From Deltaproteobacteria bacterium (GTDB lineage: Bacteria; Desulfobacterota; Binatia; UBA9968): 64,000 bases of DNA. The stretch is taken from positions 1 through 64,000 of the forward strand of contig JACPSE010000023.1 in NCBI GenBank assembly GCA_016193465.1. The letters run 5' to 3'. A program made the translations under genes and the position numbers. Positions 34,801-42,525 of the stretch are shown here, piece after piece. Numbering within the stretch: position 1 is the first letter of the stretch; each line of letters starts with the position of its first letter. The notes under the pieces are model-generated. The model had not been told where the DNA came from. It searched no databases and saw only the letters and a list, made by a program, of their open reading frames with translations.

Positions 34801-36152
34801 CGGAGAAAGACCGTCGCCAGACCCAGGAAAGAGAGGAAACCGAAGACATCGGTAAAGGCGGTGACGAAGATCCCCGACCCCAGCGCCGGGTCCAAGCGTG
34901 CCTGCTTCAAAGCCAGTGGGATGACGGTTCCGGCAAGGGCTGCCACGAAGAGGTTGATAATCATGGCCAATGCGAGTACCACTCCCAGGATCGGGTTACC
35001 CTTCCAGAGATAAGCCACTACGGCCACCAGGATTCCGGCCACGCATCCAACAGTGATTCCCACGGTCACTTCCTTCAAGACAGCACGCCACGCCGATGAA
35101 AATTCCAGCTCTCCCAGGGCGATTCCCCGCACGACCACGGTGAGAGTCTGTATGCCGCAGTTTCCTCCCATGCCGGCCACCACTGGCATAAAGATGGCCA
35201 GGGCTACAGCCTTCTCGATGGTGCCCTCGAAAAGAGCTACCACGGATGCGGCCAGCATGGCCGTTAAGAGATTCAAGGTTGTCCACGGAAGCCGCTTCCG
35301 GATGGAGAGTTGGGGCGGGCTGAACACCCTGTCCTCCTCTTCCAACCCGGCCATTCTGTACATGTCCTCTGTGGTCTCTTTGTCAATAATGTCAATGACG
35401 TCGTCTACCGTGATAATTCCCGCGAGACGGCCTTCATGGTCCACGATCGGCAAGGCCAAAAGTTCATACTTCGAGACCAGTCGCGCGGCTTCCTCTTGGT
35501 CCATGGAAACATCTGCTCGGATAGGATCGACGATCATCATGTCATGCAACGTCCGGTCGTGCGGCGCGATGACTAGGTTGCGGATGGGAACGACTCCGAC
35601 CAGCCTGCCGGATTCTTCTACGACATAGAGGTAAAAGAAGGTCTCCAGTTCTCCACGTTCGCGGATCCTGTCAATGGCCCCCTGCGCGGTGGTGGCGGGC
35701 GAAAGCGCCAGGTAGTCCGTGGTCATGATTCTTCCGACCGTCCCCTCTGGATAACTGATCAGTTGCCGGACCCTTTCCCGGCTGTCCGGATCCACCAGGG
35801 AGAGGACTTTCTCTCTTCTCTCCTCGGGCAGGCTGTCGGTGAAAGTCACCGCGTCGTCCGGGTCGGCGCGGGCGATCACGCGGGCGACCTTTTCATCCTC
35901 GATCAGAGCCAGGATCTCCGGCAATAGGTCCAGCGGGAGTTCCTTAAGGGTCTTGGCGGCTCGACGGGCAGAAAAGAGGACGTCAAACAAGACACGCACC
36001 TCAGTCGGCTCCAGGTCCTTGAAGAGGAGCGCGATATCGGCAGGGTGGCTCTTGCCGATCATCCTCAGGATGCGATCCGGAGTGGTGGTCCGTATCAGCT
36101 CGCGGACCGTTTCATGATTCAGCGCTGGCGATTTCATAAAATTTTCCGCCAT
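34788..36152 (-). CDS. mgtE: Magnesium transporter MgtE
   Basis: A 454-residue MgtE channel. In order: an N-terminal helical MgtE-N domain with HPADIALLFKDLEPTEVRVLFDVL, two CBS domains (about 140-255, including GRIMTTDYLALSPATT and YELLALPIVDHEGRLAGIITVDDVIDII), the plug helix and five transmembrane helices. The selectivity region PVVAGMGGNCGIQTLTVVVRGIALGEL is intact. Cytoplasmic Mg binding to the CBS/N domains gates the channel in the family. It converges with the UPF0104 gene with a 13-bp overlap and diverges from degP. Confidence 0.94.
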   Translation of the reverse strand: MAENFMKSPALNHETVRELIRTTTPDRILRMIGKSHPADIALLFKDLEPTEVRVLFDVLFSARRAAKTLKELPLDLLPEILALIEDEKVARVIARADPDDAVTFTDSLPEERREKVLSLVDPDSRERVRQLISYPEGTVGRIMTTDYLALSPATTAQGAIDRIRERGELETFFYLYVVEESGRLVGVVPIRNLVIAPHDRTLHDMMIVDPIRADVSMDQEEAARLVSKYELLALPIVDHEGRLAGIITVDDVIDIIDKETTEDMYRMAGLEEEDRVFSPPQLSIRKRLPWTTLNLLTAMLAASVVALFEGTIEKAVALAIFMPVVAGMGGNCGIQTLTVVVRGIALGELEFSSAWRAVLKEVTVGITVGCVAGILVAVVAYLWKGNPILGVVLALAMIINLFVAALAGTVIPLALKQARLDPALGSGIFVTAFTDVFGFLSFLGLATVFLRYLV

Positions 36153-36287
36153 GGGCGACTTTCCCCTTCTTAACCGTTGCCATGAGCTTTTGCAATCTTT
36201 TTTTGTGCCGCAGACTAGGCTTAAAGCGAGTCTCGAAATCTGATATGTTAGCCTGCGGTATCTTTAGCAAGGAAAAGGAGAGATCAG

Positions 36288-37742
36288 ATGTCGCAGAAGA
36301 GATATTCTTTGAGGGTCCTGATATCGGCAGCGATCGGCTCATTTGCTCTGGCGGCTGTCTTCTTCCACGCGCCGGCGAGCGCGCCGGTGATGGCCACCCA
36401 TACTGTTCCTGGCGCCGGGCGGCCGCTCTCTTTTTCGGCGATTGCGCGTAAGGCGATGCCGGTTGTGGTCAACATTTCCACCACCCTACAGAAGGGATCG
36501 CGCTCGGGCGCTGGGGCCTTTGGGAGTCTGGATCCGTTCGAGGATTTTTTTAACCGCTTCTTCGGAGAGGCGGTCCCGAAGGAAACGCCGCAGCGGAGCC
36601 TGGGATCGGGAATCCTTATCAGCAAGGAAAGGGAGATTCTCACCAATTACCACTTGGTCAAGAACGCCGATCTGATCAAGGTCAAGCTCTCGGATCAGGC
36701 GGAGTATGAGGCGCGGGTCATTGGCAAGGACGAGCGGACCGATCTCGCGCTGATCAGAATTGGCAAGGGAGCTGGCAACTTACCGGTGGCACGATGGGGA
36801 AGCTCAGCGAGCCTCGACGTGGGGGACTGGGTTATGGCCATCGGAAATCCTTTTGGTCTGGAGTTGACAGTGACTGCCGGGATAGTCAGCGCCAAGGGAA
36901 GGGTGATCGGCGCTGGACCCTACGACAACTTCATTCAGACAGACGCCTCCATTAACCCTGGAAACAGCGGTGGACCGCTCATCAATATGCAGGGAGAAGT
37001 CGTGGGGGTGAACACCGCCATTTTTAGCCAGAGCGGTGGAAATATCGGCATCGGCTTCGCCATTCCGGTGGAACTGGCGAAGAAGATCGTTGACCAACTT
37101 AGAAAGAATGGGCGTGTCATCCGAGGGTGGCTGGGTGTTAAGGCGCAAGACGTGCCGTCACAGCTAGCCGCCTCTTTGGGCGTTGCCCGCGGCAGCGGGG
37201 TTATGGCCGTAGTGACTGACGTCGCGGAAAAGAGTCCGGCGGCCGAGGCTGGAATCAAGCCGGGCGATGTCATATTGGAGTTCAACGGTAAGCCTCTTCC
37301 GAAGAGCCAGGATCTACCTTCCCTGGTGGCGGACACGCCGCCAGGCCAGAAAGTAACCCTTAGGATCGCCCGCGAGAAGAGCGAACGAAACATTACTGTT
37401 CATGTCGGGGAGCTCCCCGATGAAAGGGAGCCGGTCTCCCAAGCGGAAGGGAGGGAAACGGAGCTTGGCCTTAGAGTGCAGAAAGTCACCCCGGAGCTTT
37501 CGCGCCGCCATGGATTAAGCACGACCAAGGGAATCATGGTGCTCGATGTCAAACCCGGAAGTCCTGCGGATCAGGCAGGGATTGAGTCTGGAGATGTTAT
37601 CCGGGAGGTCAACCAGCGTCCGGTGAACACGGTAAGAGATTTCGAAAACTCTGTGCGGCAAAGCAAAAAGGGAGATCGCCTGTTGCTACTTGTGCAGAGA
37701 GGGGAGAACGCAGTATTCTTTGCCCTAAAGAAAAAGGGCTAA
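36288..37742 (+). CDS. degP: Periplasmic serine protease DegP/HtrA
   Basis: A 484-residue HtrA protease and chaperone of the periplasm. A signal-anchor N-terminus (LISAAIGSFALAAVFF) precedes the trypsin-like domain, with His in ILTNYHLVKNAD, Asp in DERTDLALIRI and Ser in INPGNSGGPLIN. Two PDZ domains follow (about 290-375 and 395-480: GSGVMAVVTDVAEKSPAAEAGIKPGD and GIMVLDVKPGSPADQAGIESGD). In most homologues the first motif reads TNNHVV, so TNYHLV is a mild variant. AAGGAGAG precedes the ATG. The next gene is tatA. Confidence 0.94.
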   Translation: MSQKRYSLRVLISAAIGSFALAAVFFHAPASAPVMATHTVPGAGRPLSFSAIARKAMPVVVNISTTLQKGSRSGAGAFGSLDPFEDFFNRFFGEAVPKETPQRSLGSGILISKEREILTNYHLVKNADLIKVKLSDQAEYEARVIGKDERTDLALIRIGKGAGNLPVARWGSSASLDVGDWVMAIGNPFGLELTVTAGIVSAKGRVIGAGPYDNFIQTDASINPGNSGGPLINMQGEVVGVNTAIFSQSGGNIGIGFAIPVELAKKIVDQLRKNGRVIRGWLGVKAQDVPSQLAASLGVARGSGVMAVVTDVAEKSPAAEAGIKPGDVILEFNGKPLPKSQDLPSLVADTPPGQKVTLRIAREKSERNITVHVGELPDEREPVSQAEGRETELGLRVQKVTPELSRRHGLSTTKGIMVLDVKPGSPADQAGIESGDVIREVNQRPVNTVRDFENSVRQSKKGDRLLLLVQRGENAVFFALKKKG

Positions 37743-37825
37743 AGGCAAGAACTTGCCTTCAGCTATCGGCAGTCAGCAACTCATTTTGGACCCGAAGCTG
37801 AAGGCTGACCGCTGATGGCTGGTTG
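37742..37825. repeat. Hairpin plus inverted heptad repeat, CAGCNNT/NNGCTGA family
   Basis: AAGGCAAGAACTTGCCTT (37742-37759), a perfect short hairpin touching the degP stop, runs straight into heptads: CAGCTAT-like units (37760-37780) and complementary AAGCTGA-like units (37794-37825). The hairpin lacks a T tract, so terminator function is uncertain. Confidence 0.65.
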
Positions 37826-37846
37826 CCTACGAACCAAGGAGGATTT

Positions 37847-38053
37847 ATGTTTGGACTTGGGTTTCAGGAACTGTTGATTATCTTGGTTATCGCCCTGATC
37901 ATTTTCGGCCCGGGCAAGCTCCCGCAGATCGGCAGCGGATTGGGCAAGGCTATTCGTGACTTCAAAAAGGGCGTCAGCGGCGAGGAGTCGGACGAAGTGG
38001 CCAAGGATGAAAAGGGCTCCAAGAAAAACGACTCCAAAGAGCTCCCACGCTAA
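37847..38053 (+). CDS. tatA: Sec-independent translocase protein TatA
   Basis: A 68-residue TatA. Its single N-terminal membrane helix ([16 protein letters not shown]), the [23 protein letters not shown] hinge and amphipathic helix and an acidic/basic tail are all typical. It builds the pore for folded-protein export with TatC, which is not in this window. The ATG at 37847 is chosen because AAGGAGG sits 6 bp upstream; a start 24 bp earlier would add residues encoded next to the repeat. mlaE begins 20 bp downstream. Confidence 0.92.
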   Translation: MFGLGFQELLIILVIALIIFGPGKLPQIGSGLGKAIRDFKKGVSGEESDEVAKDEKGSKKNDSKELPR

Positions 38054-38072
38054 AGGGTCGGAAGGACCGCTT

Positions 38073-38858
38073 ATGGGAGAGATCTCTGAAAAATGGGGCT
38101 TCAAGGGTCTCTACCCTGTCGAGCTGGCGAGCGAGTACCTGGGAGGACTTGGCCTTCTCTCATATGAGGTGGCGCGGTGCTTGCGGAAGCGATGGGAGGG
38201 TGGTCTGATCCTGGAGCAAATGGAACGCATCGGGGTGCGCTCTCTTTCCATTGTGCTCCTTACCGCGGTGTTCACGGGAATGGTCCTGGCCCTGCAGATG
38301 GGCAACTACCTCACGCGTTTCGGCGCAAAACCCTATGCCGGAAGAATCCTGGCCCTTTCGATGTTGCGGGAGATGGGTCCGGTGCTGACCGCTCTCATGA
38401 TCGGGGGACGGGTCGGGGCTGGAATCACGGCGGAAATCGGCTCGATGAACGTCACCGAGCAGATCGATGCCATGCGCTCTCTGGGAATCAACCCGATCCA
38501 AAAATTGGTCTTGCCGCGGCTCATGGCCCTGCTGGTGATGCTCCCATTGCTCACCGTTCTCGCCGATTTCGTGGGCATCCTGGGAGGGCTCGTGATCACT
38601 ACATTGGAGCTCGACATCCCCGCGGACTTTTACTTGAACTCGATTATCCAGTTTATCAAATTCCAGGATCTCTTCAGCGGTCTGGGAAAGACCGTTTTCT
38701 TTGCCTTTTTTATCGCCATCATCGCCTGTTATAACGGACTTGAGGTGAGCGGCGGCGCCGATGGGGTGGGACGTGCGACCACGCAGACCGTGGTGACGAC
38801 CTCCATCACGATCCTGGTATCGGATTTTTTCTTGACCAAGCTCTTTCTCCAGCTATGA
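38073..38858 (+). CDS. mlaE: Phospholipid ABC transporter permease MlaE
   Basis: A 261-residue permease of the MlaE/YrbE family, which moves phospholipid between outer and inner membrane with an MCE protein. Five or six hydrophobic segments are visible. Conserved sequence: VLTAVFTGMVLALQMGNYLTRFGA, LREMGPVLTALMIGGRVGAGITAEIGSMNVTEQIDAM and the C-terminal GADGVGRATTQTVVTTSITILVSDFFLT. The start at 38073 (GGAAGGA upstream) replaces a longer frame that would overlap tatA. Its stop overlaps mlaF by 4 bp. Confidence 0.93.
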   Translation: MGEISEKWGFKGLYPVELASEYLGGLGLLSYEVARCLRKRWEGGLILEQMERIGVRSLSIVLLTAVFTGMVLALQMGNYLTRFGAKPYAGRILALSMLREMGPVLTALMIGGRVGAGITAEIGSMNVTEQIDAMRSLGINPIQKLVLPRLMALLVMLPLLTVLADFVGILGGLVITTLELDIPADFYLNSIIQFIKFQDLFSGLGKTVFFAFFIAIIACYNGLEVSGGADGVGRATTQTVVTTSITILVSDFFLTKLFLQL

Positions 38859-39592
38859 GTGGCAACGGCTTTATTGAATGTCGCAATCTCTGTAAGTCTT
38901 TTGGCGAAAAAGCCGTGCTTCAGGGAGTGAGTTTGGCCGTGCAGCGGGGCGAGACGATGGTAATCCTGGGCGGCAGCGGCTCGGGCAAAACGGTCCTGCT
39001 GAAGCATATGAATGGGCTGATCGGTCCGGAATCCGGAGAGGTGTTACTCGATGGGCTGGAGATCTCGCGCATGGAGGAGGACGAGCTCACGGAGGTCAGA
39101 AAAAAGGTGGCGATGGTCTTTCAGGGTTGCGCCCTATTTGACTCGATGACCGTCGGTGAAAATATTGCCTATCCGTTGAGCGAGCACACGACGCTGTCAG
39201 TTGAGGAGGTCAGGGACCGGGTCAGAGAGGCCCTCGTCTTGGTCGGACTGGAGGGATGCGAAGATCTCTATCCCGCCGAGATGAGCGGAGGGATGAAGAA
39301 ACGCGCGGCCTTGGCGCGCGCCCTGATCTTGCGGCCCGAGGCGCTTCTCTATGACGAGCCCACTACCGGGCTGGATCCCATAATGACCCATCGCATCAAT
39401 CGGCTGATCCGCGACCTGCAAAAGAAACTGGCGGTCACCTCGGTGGTTGTCACCCACGATCTCCAGAGCGCCTTTGTCGTGGCGGATCGCCTTGCCTTTC
39501 TCGAGAAAGGCCTGATCCGGTTTGTCGGCACCAGGGAAGAGTTTCAGGCATCCAAGGACCTCGCGCTGCACGAGTTTCTTGCTGACGGATAG
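38855..39592 (+). CDS. mlaF: Phospholipid ABC transporter ATPase MlaF
   Basis: A 245-residue ATPase. Walker A is GGSGSGKTV (about 38-46), the signature MSGGMKKRAALARAL (about 145) has the MSGGM variant typical of MlaF, and Walker B is LLYDEPTTGLDP. The switch histidine is in VVTHDLQSA. It starts within the last codons of mlaE (ATGA) and powers MlaE. mlaD follows after 14 bp. No mlaB or mlaC is found, so partners may be encoded elsewhere. Confidence 0.93.
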   Translation: MSGNGFIECRNLCKSFGEKAVLQGVSLAVQRGETMVILGGSGSGKTVLLKHMNGLIGPESGEVLLDGLEISRMEEDELTEVRKKVAMVFQGCALFDSMTVGENIAYPLSEHTTLSVEEVRDRVREALVLVGLEGCEDLYPAEMSGGMKKRAALARALILRPEALLYDEPTTGLDPIMTHRINRLIRDLQKKLAVTSVVVTHDLQSAFVVADRLAFLEKGLIRFVGTREEFQASKDLALHEFLADG

Positions 39593-39606
39593 GGGGGAGC
39601 TCTCGC

Positions 39607-40788
39607 ATGAAACCGACTCCGGCCTTGCAGATCAAGGTTGGCTTGCTGATCGTGACCGCACTGATCATCCTTAGCGCTACCATCTTCCTGATGGGCAAAG
39701 AGAGGCGCTTCTTTGAAAACAAGGTCCCATTCGAGATCCATTTCTCGCGCACGATCGGCTTGCGCGAAGGGGCGCCAATCAGCCTGACAGGGGTGCGGGT
39801 GGGTTCGGTCGAGAGCCTGACCTTTCCCCGGAATGTCCAGGAAAAGTATATCGTGGTCCAGGTCAAGGTGGTCGGGGATGTGGCGCCGCGCGTCCGCAAG
39901 GATACCGTAGCCCGCATCCGCACGCAGGGGGTCTTGGGAGATAAGTTCATCGAGCTTTCAGGCGGCAGCCCCCAGAGTGAACCGTTGCAGGCTGGCGGGC
40001 TGATCGCTTCGGTGGATCCGCTCGACTACGAGGCGCTGCTTGGGGAGAGCGGAGACGTCGTGCAGGATTTTGCCGAGGTGGCCAATTCTCTTAAGGGGAT
40101 TCTAAAGTCAGCCCAGGAAGGAAAAGGGTTGCTGGGACAGATCGTCGCTCCAGAGCATGAAAAAGAATGGGGCGAGACCGCCAGCAACCTTCGCTCTGCC
40201 TCCGCTTCTCTAAAGAGCATTCTCCGCGCGGTCGAAAAAGGCGAGGGGGTCTTGGGACAGTTGGTGGAAAATAAGGAGGCCGGCCAGGCGGTGATGGAGG
40301 ATTTAAGGATCGGCTTGCATCAGTTGCGAGAGGCAACCGAGTCGCTGCAAAAAACCGCGCAAAAGATCGAGCACGGGGAAGGGACCCTGGGGACGCTGAT
40401 CCAGGACCCCCACGCCGGCAGAGAAATCCTCGCCAGTCTAAGGCGCTCCGCTGCCAATCTCGAGAGCGTCACTCGCCAGCTCCGCGAAGGCGATGGGGTT
40501 CTCCAGCGGCTGATCACGGACAAACCTTACGCCGATCGCCTCCTGGGGCACCTGGAGCAGACCGGGAGGGATCTGGCCGAGATCACGGGAAAGATAGAAC
40601 GAGGGGAAGGGACCATCGGCGCATTGGTGAACGATCCCGAGCTCTACCGGGAGGCCAGAGGGCTGGTTGGGGATGTCAAAGGGAGCTGGCTTTTTTCTAT
40701 CTATCGCTTTTTCCGCAATCTGGGTTTCTCCCGGGAAGATGCGCCCAAAGCAGGGACCCCGAAAGGGACAAGCCAGCCGGGAGAATAA
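39607..40788 (+). CDS. mlaD: MCE-domain protein MlaD with long C-terminal repeat region
   Basis: A 393-residue inner-membrane-anchored MCE protein. One N-terminal helix (LLIVTALIILSATIFLM, about 14-30) precedes the MCE domain, FSRTIGLREGAPISLTGVRVGSVESL to IRTQGVLGDKFIELSGG. The rest, nearly 250 residues, is helical with five copies of a motif like GEGxLGxLI(x)DP: EGKGLLGQIV, GEGVLGQLV, GEGTLGTLI, GDGVLQRLI and GEGTIGALV. E. coli MlaD is half this length, so this form may make a longer periplasmic needle or tunnel. Confidence 0.9.
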   Translation: MKPTPALQIKVGLLIVTALIILSATIFLMGKERRFFENKVPFEIHFSRTIGLREGAPISLTGVRVGSVESLTFPRNVQEKYIVVQVKVVGDVAPRVRKDTVARIRTQGVLGDKFIELSGGSPQSEPLQAGGLIASVDPLDYEALLGESGDVVQDFAEVANSLKGILKSAQEGKGLLGQIVAPEHEKEWGETASNLRSASASLKSILRAVEKGEGVLGQLVENKEAGQAVMEDLRIGLHQLREATESLQKTAQKIEHGEGTLGTLIQDPHAGREILASLRRSAANLESVTRQLREGDGVLQRLITDKPYADRLLGHLEQTGRDLAEITGKIERGEGTIGALVNDPELYREARGLVGDVKGSWLFSIYRFFRNLGFSREDAPKAGTPKGTSQPGE

Positions 40789-40815
40789 CAACCAAAAGAC
40801 TAAAGGAGCAAACTT

Positions 40816-41436
40816 ATGCGTTTTCTACCGAGAGATGAAAAATTTTATGAACTCTTTGAGGCCAGCGTAAGCAAGGTAGTCGAAGGCGCCACCCAGTTGG
40901 AGGACTTGATCAGGGATTTTAAAGAGGTCTCGCTGAAGGCCAAGAAGATCAAGGACACGGAACACGAGGGCGACGTGGTTACGCACGACACGATCCAGAT
41001 GTTGAATCGGACCTTCGTCACGCCTTTGGACCGGGAGGACATTCACAACCTCATCACTGCGCTGGACGATGTCCTGGACTATGTTGAGGCCTGCGCCGAG
41101 CGGCTCAATCTCTTTAAGATCAGCGGCACCACCGAGGAGGCCATGCTTCTTGTCGGCATCCTCGTGCAGGCCATCAAGGAACTGGAAAAGGCGGTTTTTA
41201 AGTTGCGCCATTTAAAGGGCGCTGATTCCATCATGAAGAACTGCGTCGAGATCAACCGCCTGGAGCACGAGGGCGACTATGTGTGCCGGGCGGCGGTGGC
41301 TAAGCTGTTCGAGCCGGGCAACGATCCCCTCGAGGTCATCAAGTGGAAAGAAATCTACGAGACCCTGGAGAACGCCATCGATCGATGCGAAGATGTGGCC
41401 AACGTCCTGGAGGGGATCGTCCTCAAGAACGCTTAG
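40816..41436 (+). CDS. DUF47 / PhoU-like phosphate transport regulator
   Basis: A 206-residue all-helical DUF47 protein of the PhoU-like superfamily. It starts FLPRDEKFYELFEASVSKVVEGA and carries the two metal-binding repeat motifs, KDTEHEGDVVTHDTI (about 49-63) and NRLEHEGDYVCRAAV (about 146-160), plus FVTPLDREDIHNLITALDDVLDY. Members usually regulate a Pit phosphate transporter encoded immediately downstream. Here the next gene is on the opposite strand, with stop codons overlapping by 4 bp, so the partner has been lost or moved. AAAGGAGC is a good ribosome site. Confidence 0.9.
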   Translation: MRFLPRDEKFYELFEASVSKVVEGATQLEDLIRDFKEVSLKAKKIKDTEHEGDVVTHDTIQMLNRTFVTPLDREDIHNLITALDDVLDYVEACAERLNLFKISGTTEEAMLLVGILVQAIKELEKAVFKLRHLKGADSIMKNCVEINRLEHEGDYVCRAAVAKLFEPGNDPLEVIKWKEIYETLENAIDRCEDVANVLEGIVLKNA

Positions 41437-42074
41437 ACCCTGTGGTAGCCGTTTTTCTGATTGGAACCTACTAGAACCGTGTAGAGAGACAACTTGGAGA
41501 GTTTATAGGCCTTTTCTACCTCCAGCTCTGTGGCCTCGATAAAAGGCCCCAGTTTCAGATTGGTGCGCCATCCCAGCCTCCGGGTCACCGGGTCCAGCGT
41601 CTCGGTCAACAACCCCAGCAGTGGAAAATCGCTGGTAAAGTGGTTCACAACAACGATGCTCCCCCCGGGCCGGCAGACTCGTTTGGCTTCCTCCATCATC
41701 CGCACCGGGTCCGGCACCACGGTTACCACATGGAAGGCCATGACGTAGTCGAAGCTGTCATCCGGGAACTCCAGGTTAAGGGCGTCCATCTCGAGGACCT
41801 TTAAGTGGCTCCAGCCGTTCGCTTTTATTTTTCCCTGAGCCCGCGCGAGCATATCGGGCGCCACATCAATGCCGACCACTTCGCAGTGGCGAGGATAAGC
41901 GGGAAAAGAGGTGCCGGTTCCGGCGCCAAGTTCCAGCACTCGGGCCCCCTTGGGAATATGGAGGTCGCCGATGACCCGTCTTAAGCGGGAGGAGAAGATC
42001 TTGCCGAATACTTTGTCGTAAAACGGTGCGAAGTCCGAATAAAGCTTGCTCTCATGTGCCTCTATTTCGCCCAT
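41433..42074 (-). CDS. Class I methyltransferase (PmtA-like)
   Basis: A 213-residue SAM methyltransferase. YSDFAPFYDKVFGKIFSSRLRRVIGDL and motif I VLELGAGTGTSFPAYP (about 45-60) match the phosphatidylethanolamine N-methyltransferase (PmtA) and ubiquinone UbiE-like group. EVVGIDVAPDMLARAQ, MDALNLEFPDDSFDYVMAFHVVTVVPDP and RVCRPGGSIVVVNHF complete the fold. Lipid methylation is a reasonable guess but not proven. It begins 39 bp downstream of a small HTH gene on the same strand and converges on DUF47. Confidence 0.8.
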   Translation of the reverse strand: MGEIEAHESKLYSDFAPFYDKVFGKIFSSRLRRVIGDLHIPKGARVLELGAGTGTSFPAYPRHCEVVGIDVAPDMLARAQGKIKANGWSHLKVLEMDALNLEFPDDSFDYVMAFHVVTVVPDPVRMMEEAKRVCRPGGSIVVVNHFTSDFPLLGLLTETLDPVTRRLGWRTNLKLGPFIEATELEVEKAYKLSKLSLYTVLVGSNQKNGYHRV

Positions 42075-42113
42075 GGTGCTAACCTCGAGCCACGATGCCG
42101 GTCCTGTCGGAGA

Positions 42114-42311
42114 TCAAACAACTCGGATCTCCCGAGTCTGCCTTTTGTTGAACAAGGAGATGTCTCTCTTCTTAAAACGCCACTGTTTCCCTTTTTTGAA
42201 GCCAGGCAATATGTTTTTCCGGGCAAACTCGTTGACCGTATCAGGGCTGAGGTCCAGGATCCTGGCAACTTCCCTGCTGTTCAACAGATCCTCTTCTCTT
42301 TCCAGTAGCAT
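42114..42311 (-). CDS. Small helix-turn-helix (excisionase/MerR-like) protein
   Basis: A 65-residue DNA-binding domain: LLNSREVARILDLSPDTVNEFARKNILPGFKKGKQWRFKKRDISLF. This is the winged HTH_17 pattern of excisionase-like proteins, with recognition helix SPDTVNEFARKN and wing residues GKQWRF. Free-standing copies are found in mobile elements and as fused or auxiliary regulators. It lies 39 bp upstream of the PmtA-like gene and may regulate or be cotranscribed with it. No integrase is nearby. The last residues (RQTREIRVV) are unremarkable. Confidence 0.78.
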   Translation of the reverse strand: MLLEREEDLLNSREVARILDLSPDTVNEFARKNILPGFKKGKQWRFKKRDISLFNKRQTREIRVV

Positions 42312-42492
42312 AAGGCCCCCCGTCAGAATGGTCTCCGGCTAGCTAAGTATAAGGTGTGTTTTTTACCAAGTTAGCGGAAAGCTGTCAAGGCAAATGAGGC
42401 ATTCTTTGCTTGCGCCCAGGCTGAAGTTCCTTTAGCATCAGTGAATCTAGGCGTTCAGCACGAATGGGAGCTCCGAGCCTGCTCCCAATCTG

Positions 42493-42520
42493 CAGCCGAA
42501 GGCTGATCGCTGAAAGCTTC
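42493..42520. repeat. Heptad arm, NNGCTGA family
   Basis: Four 7-bp units (CAGCCGA, AGGCTGA, TCGCTGA, AAGCTTC) end 5 bp before the AsmA-like start codon. The complementary left arm near 42435-42470 is degraded, though fragments such as TTCAGCA remain. This fits the family seen at 32600 and 37760. Confidence 0.6.
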
Positions 42521-42525
42521 CTGTT

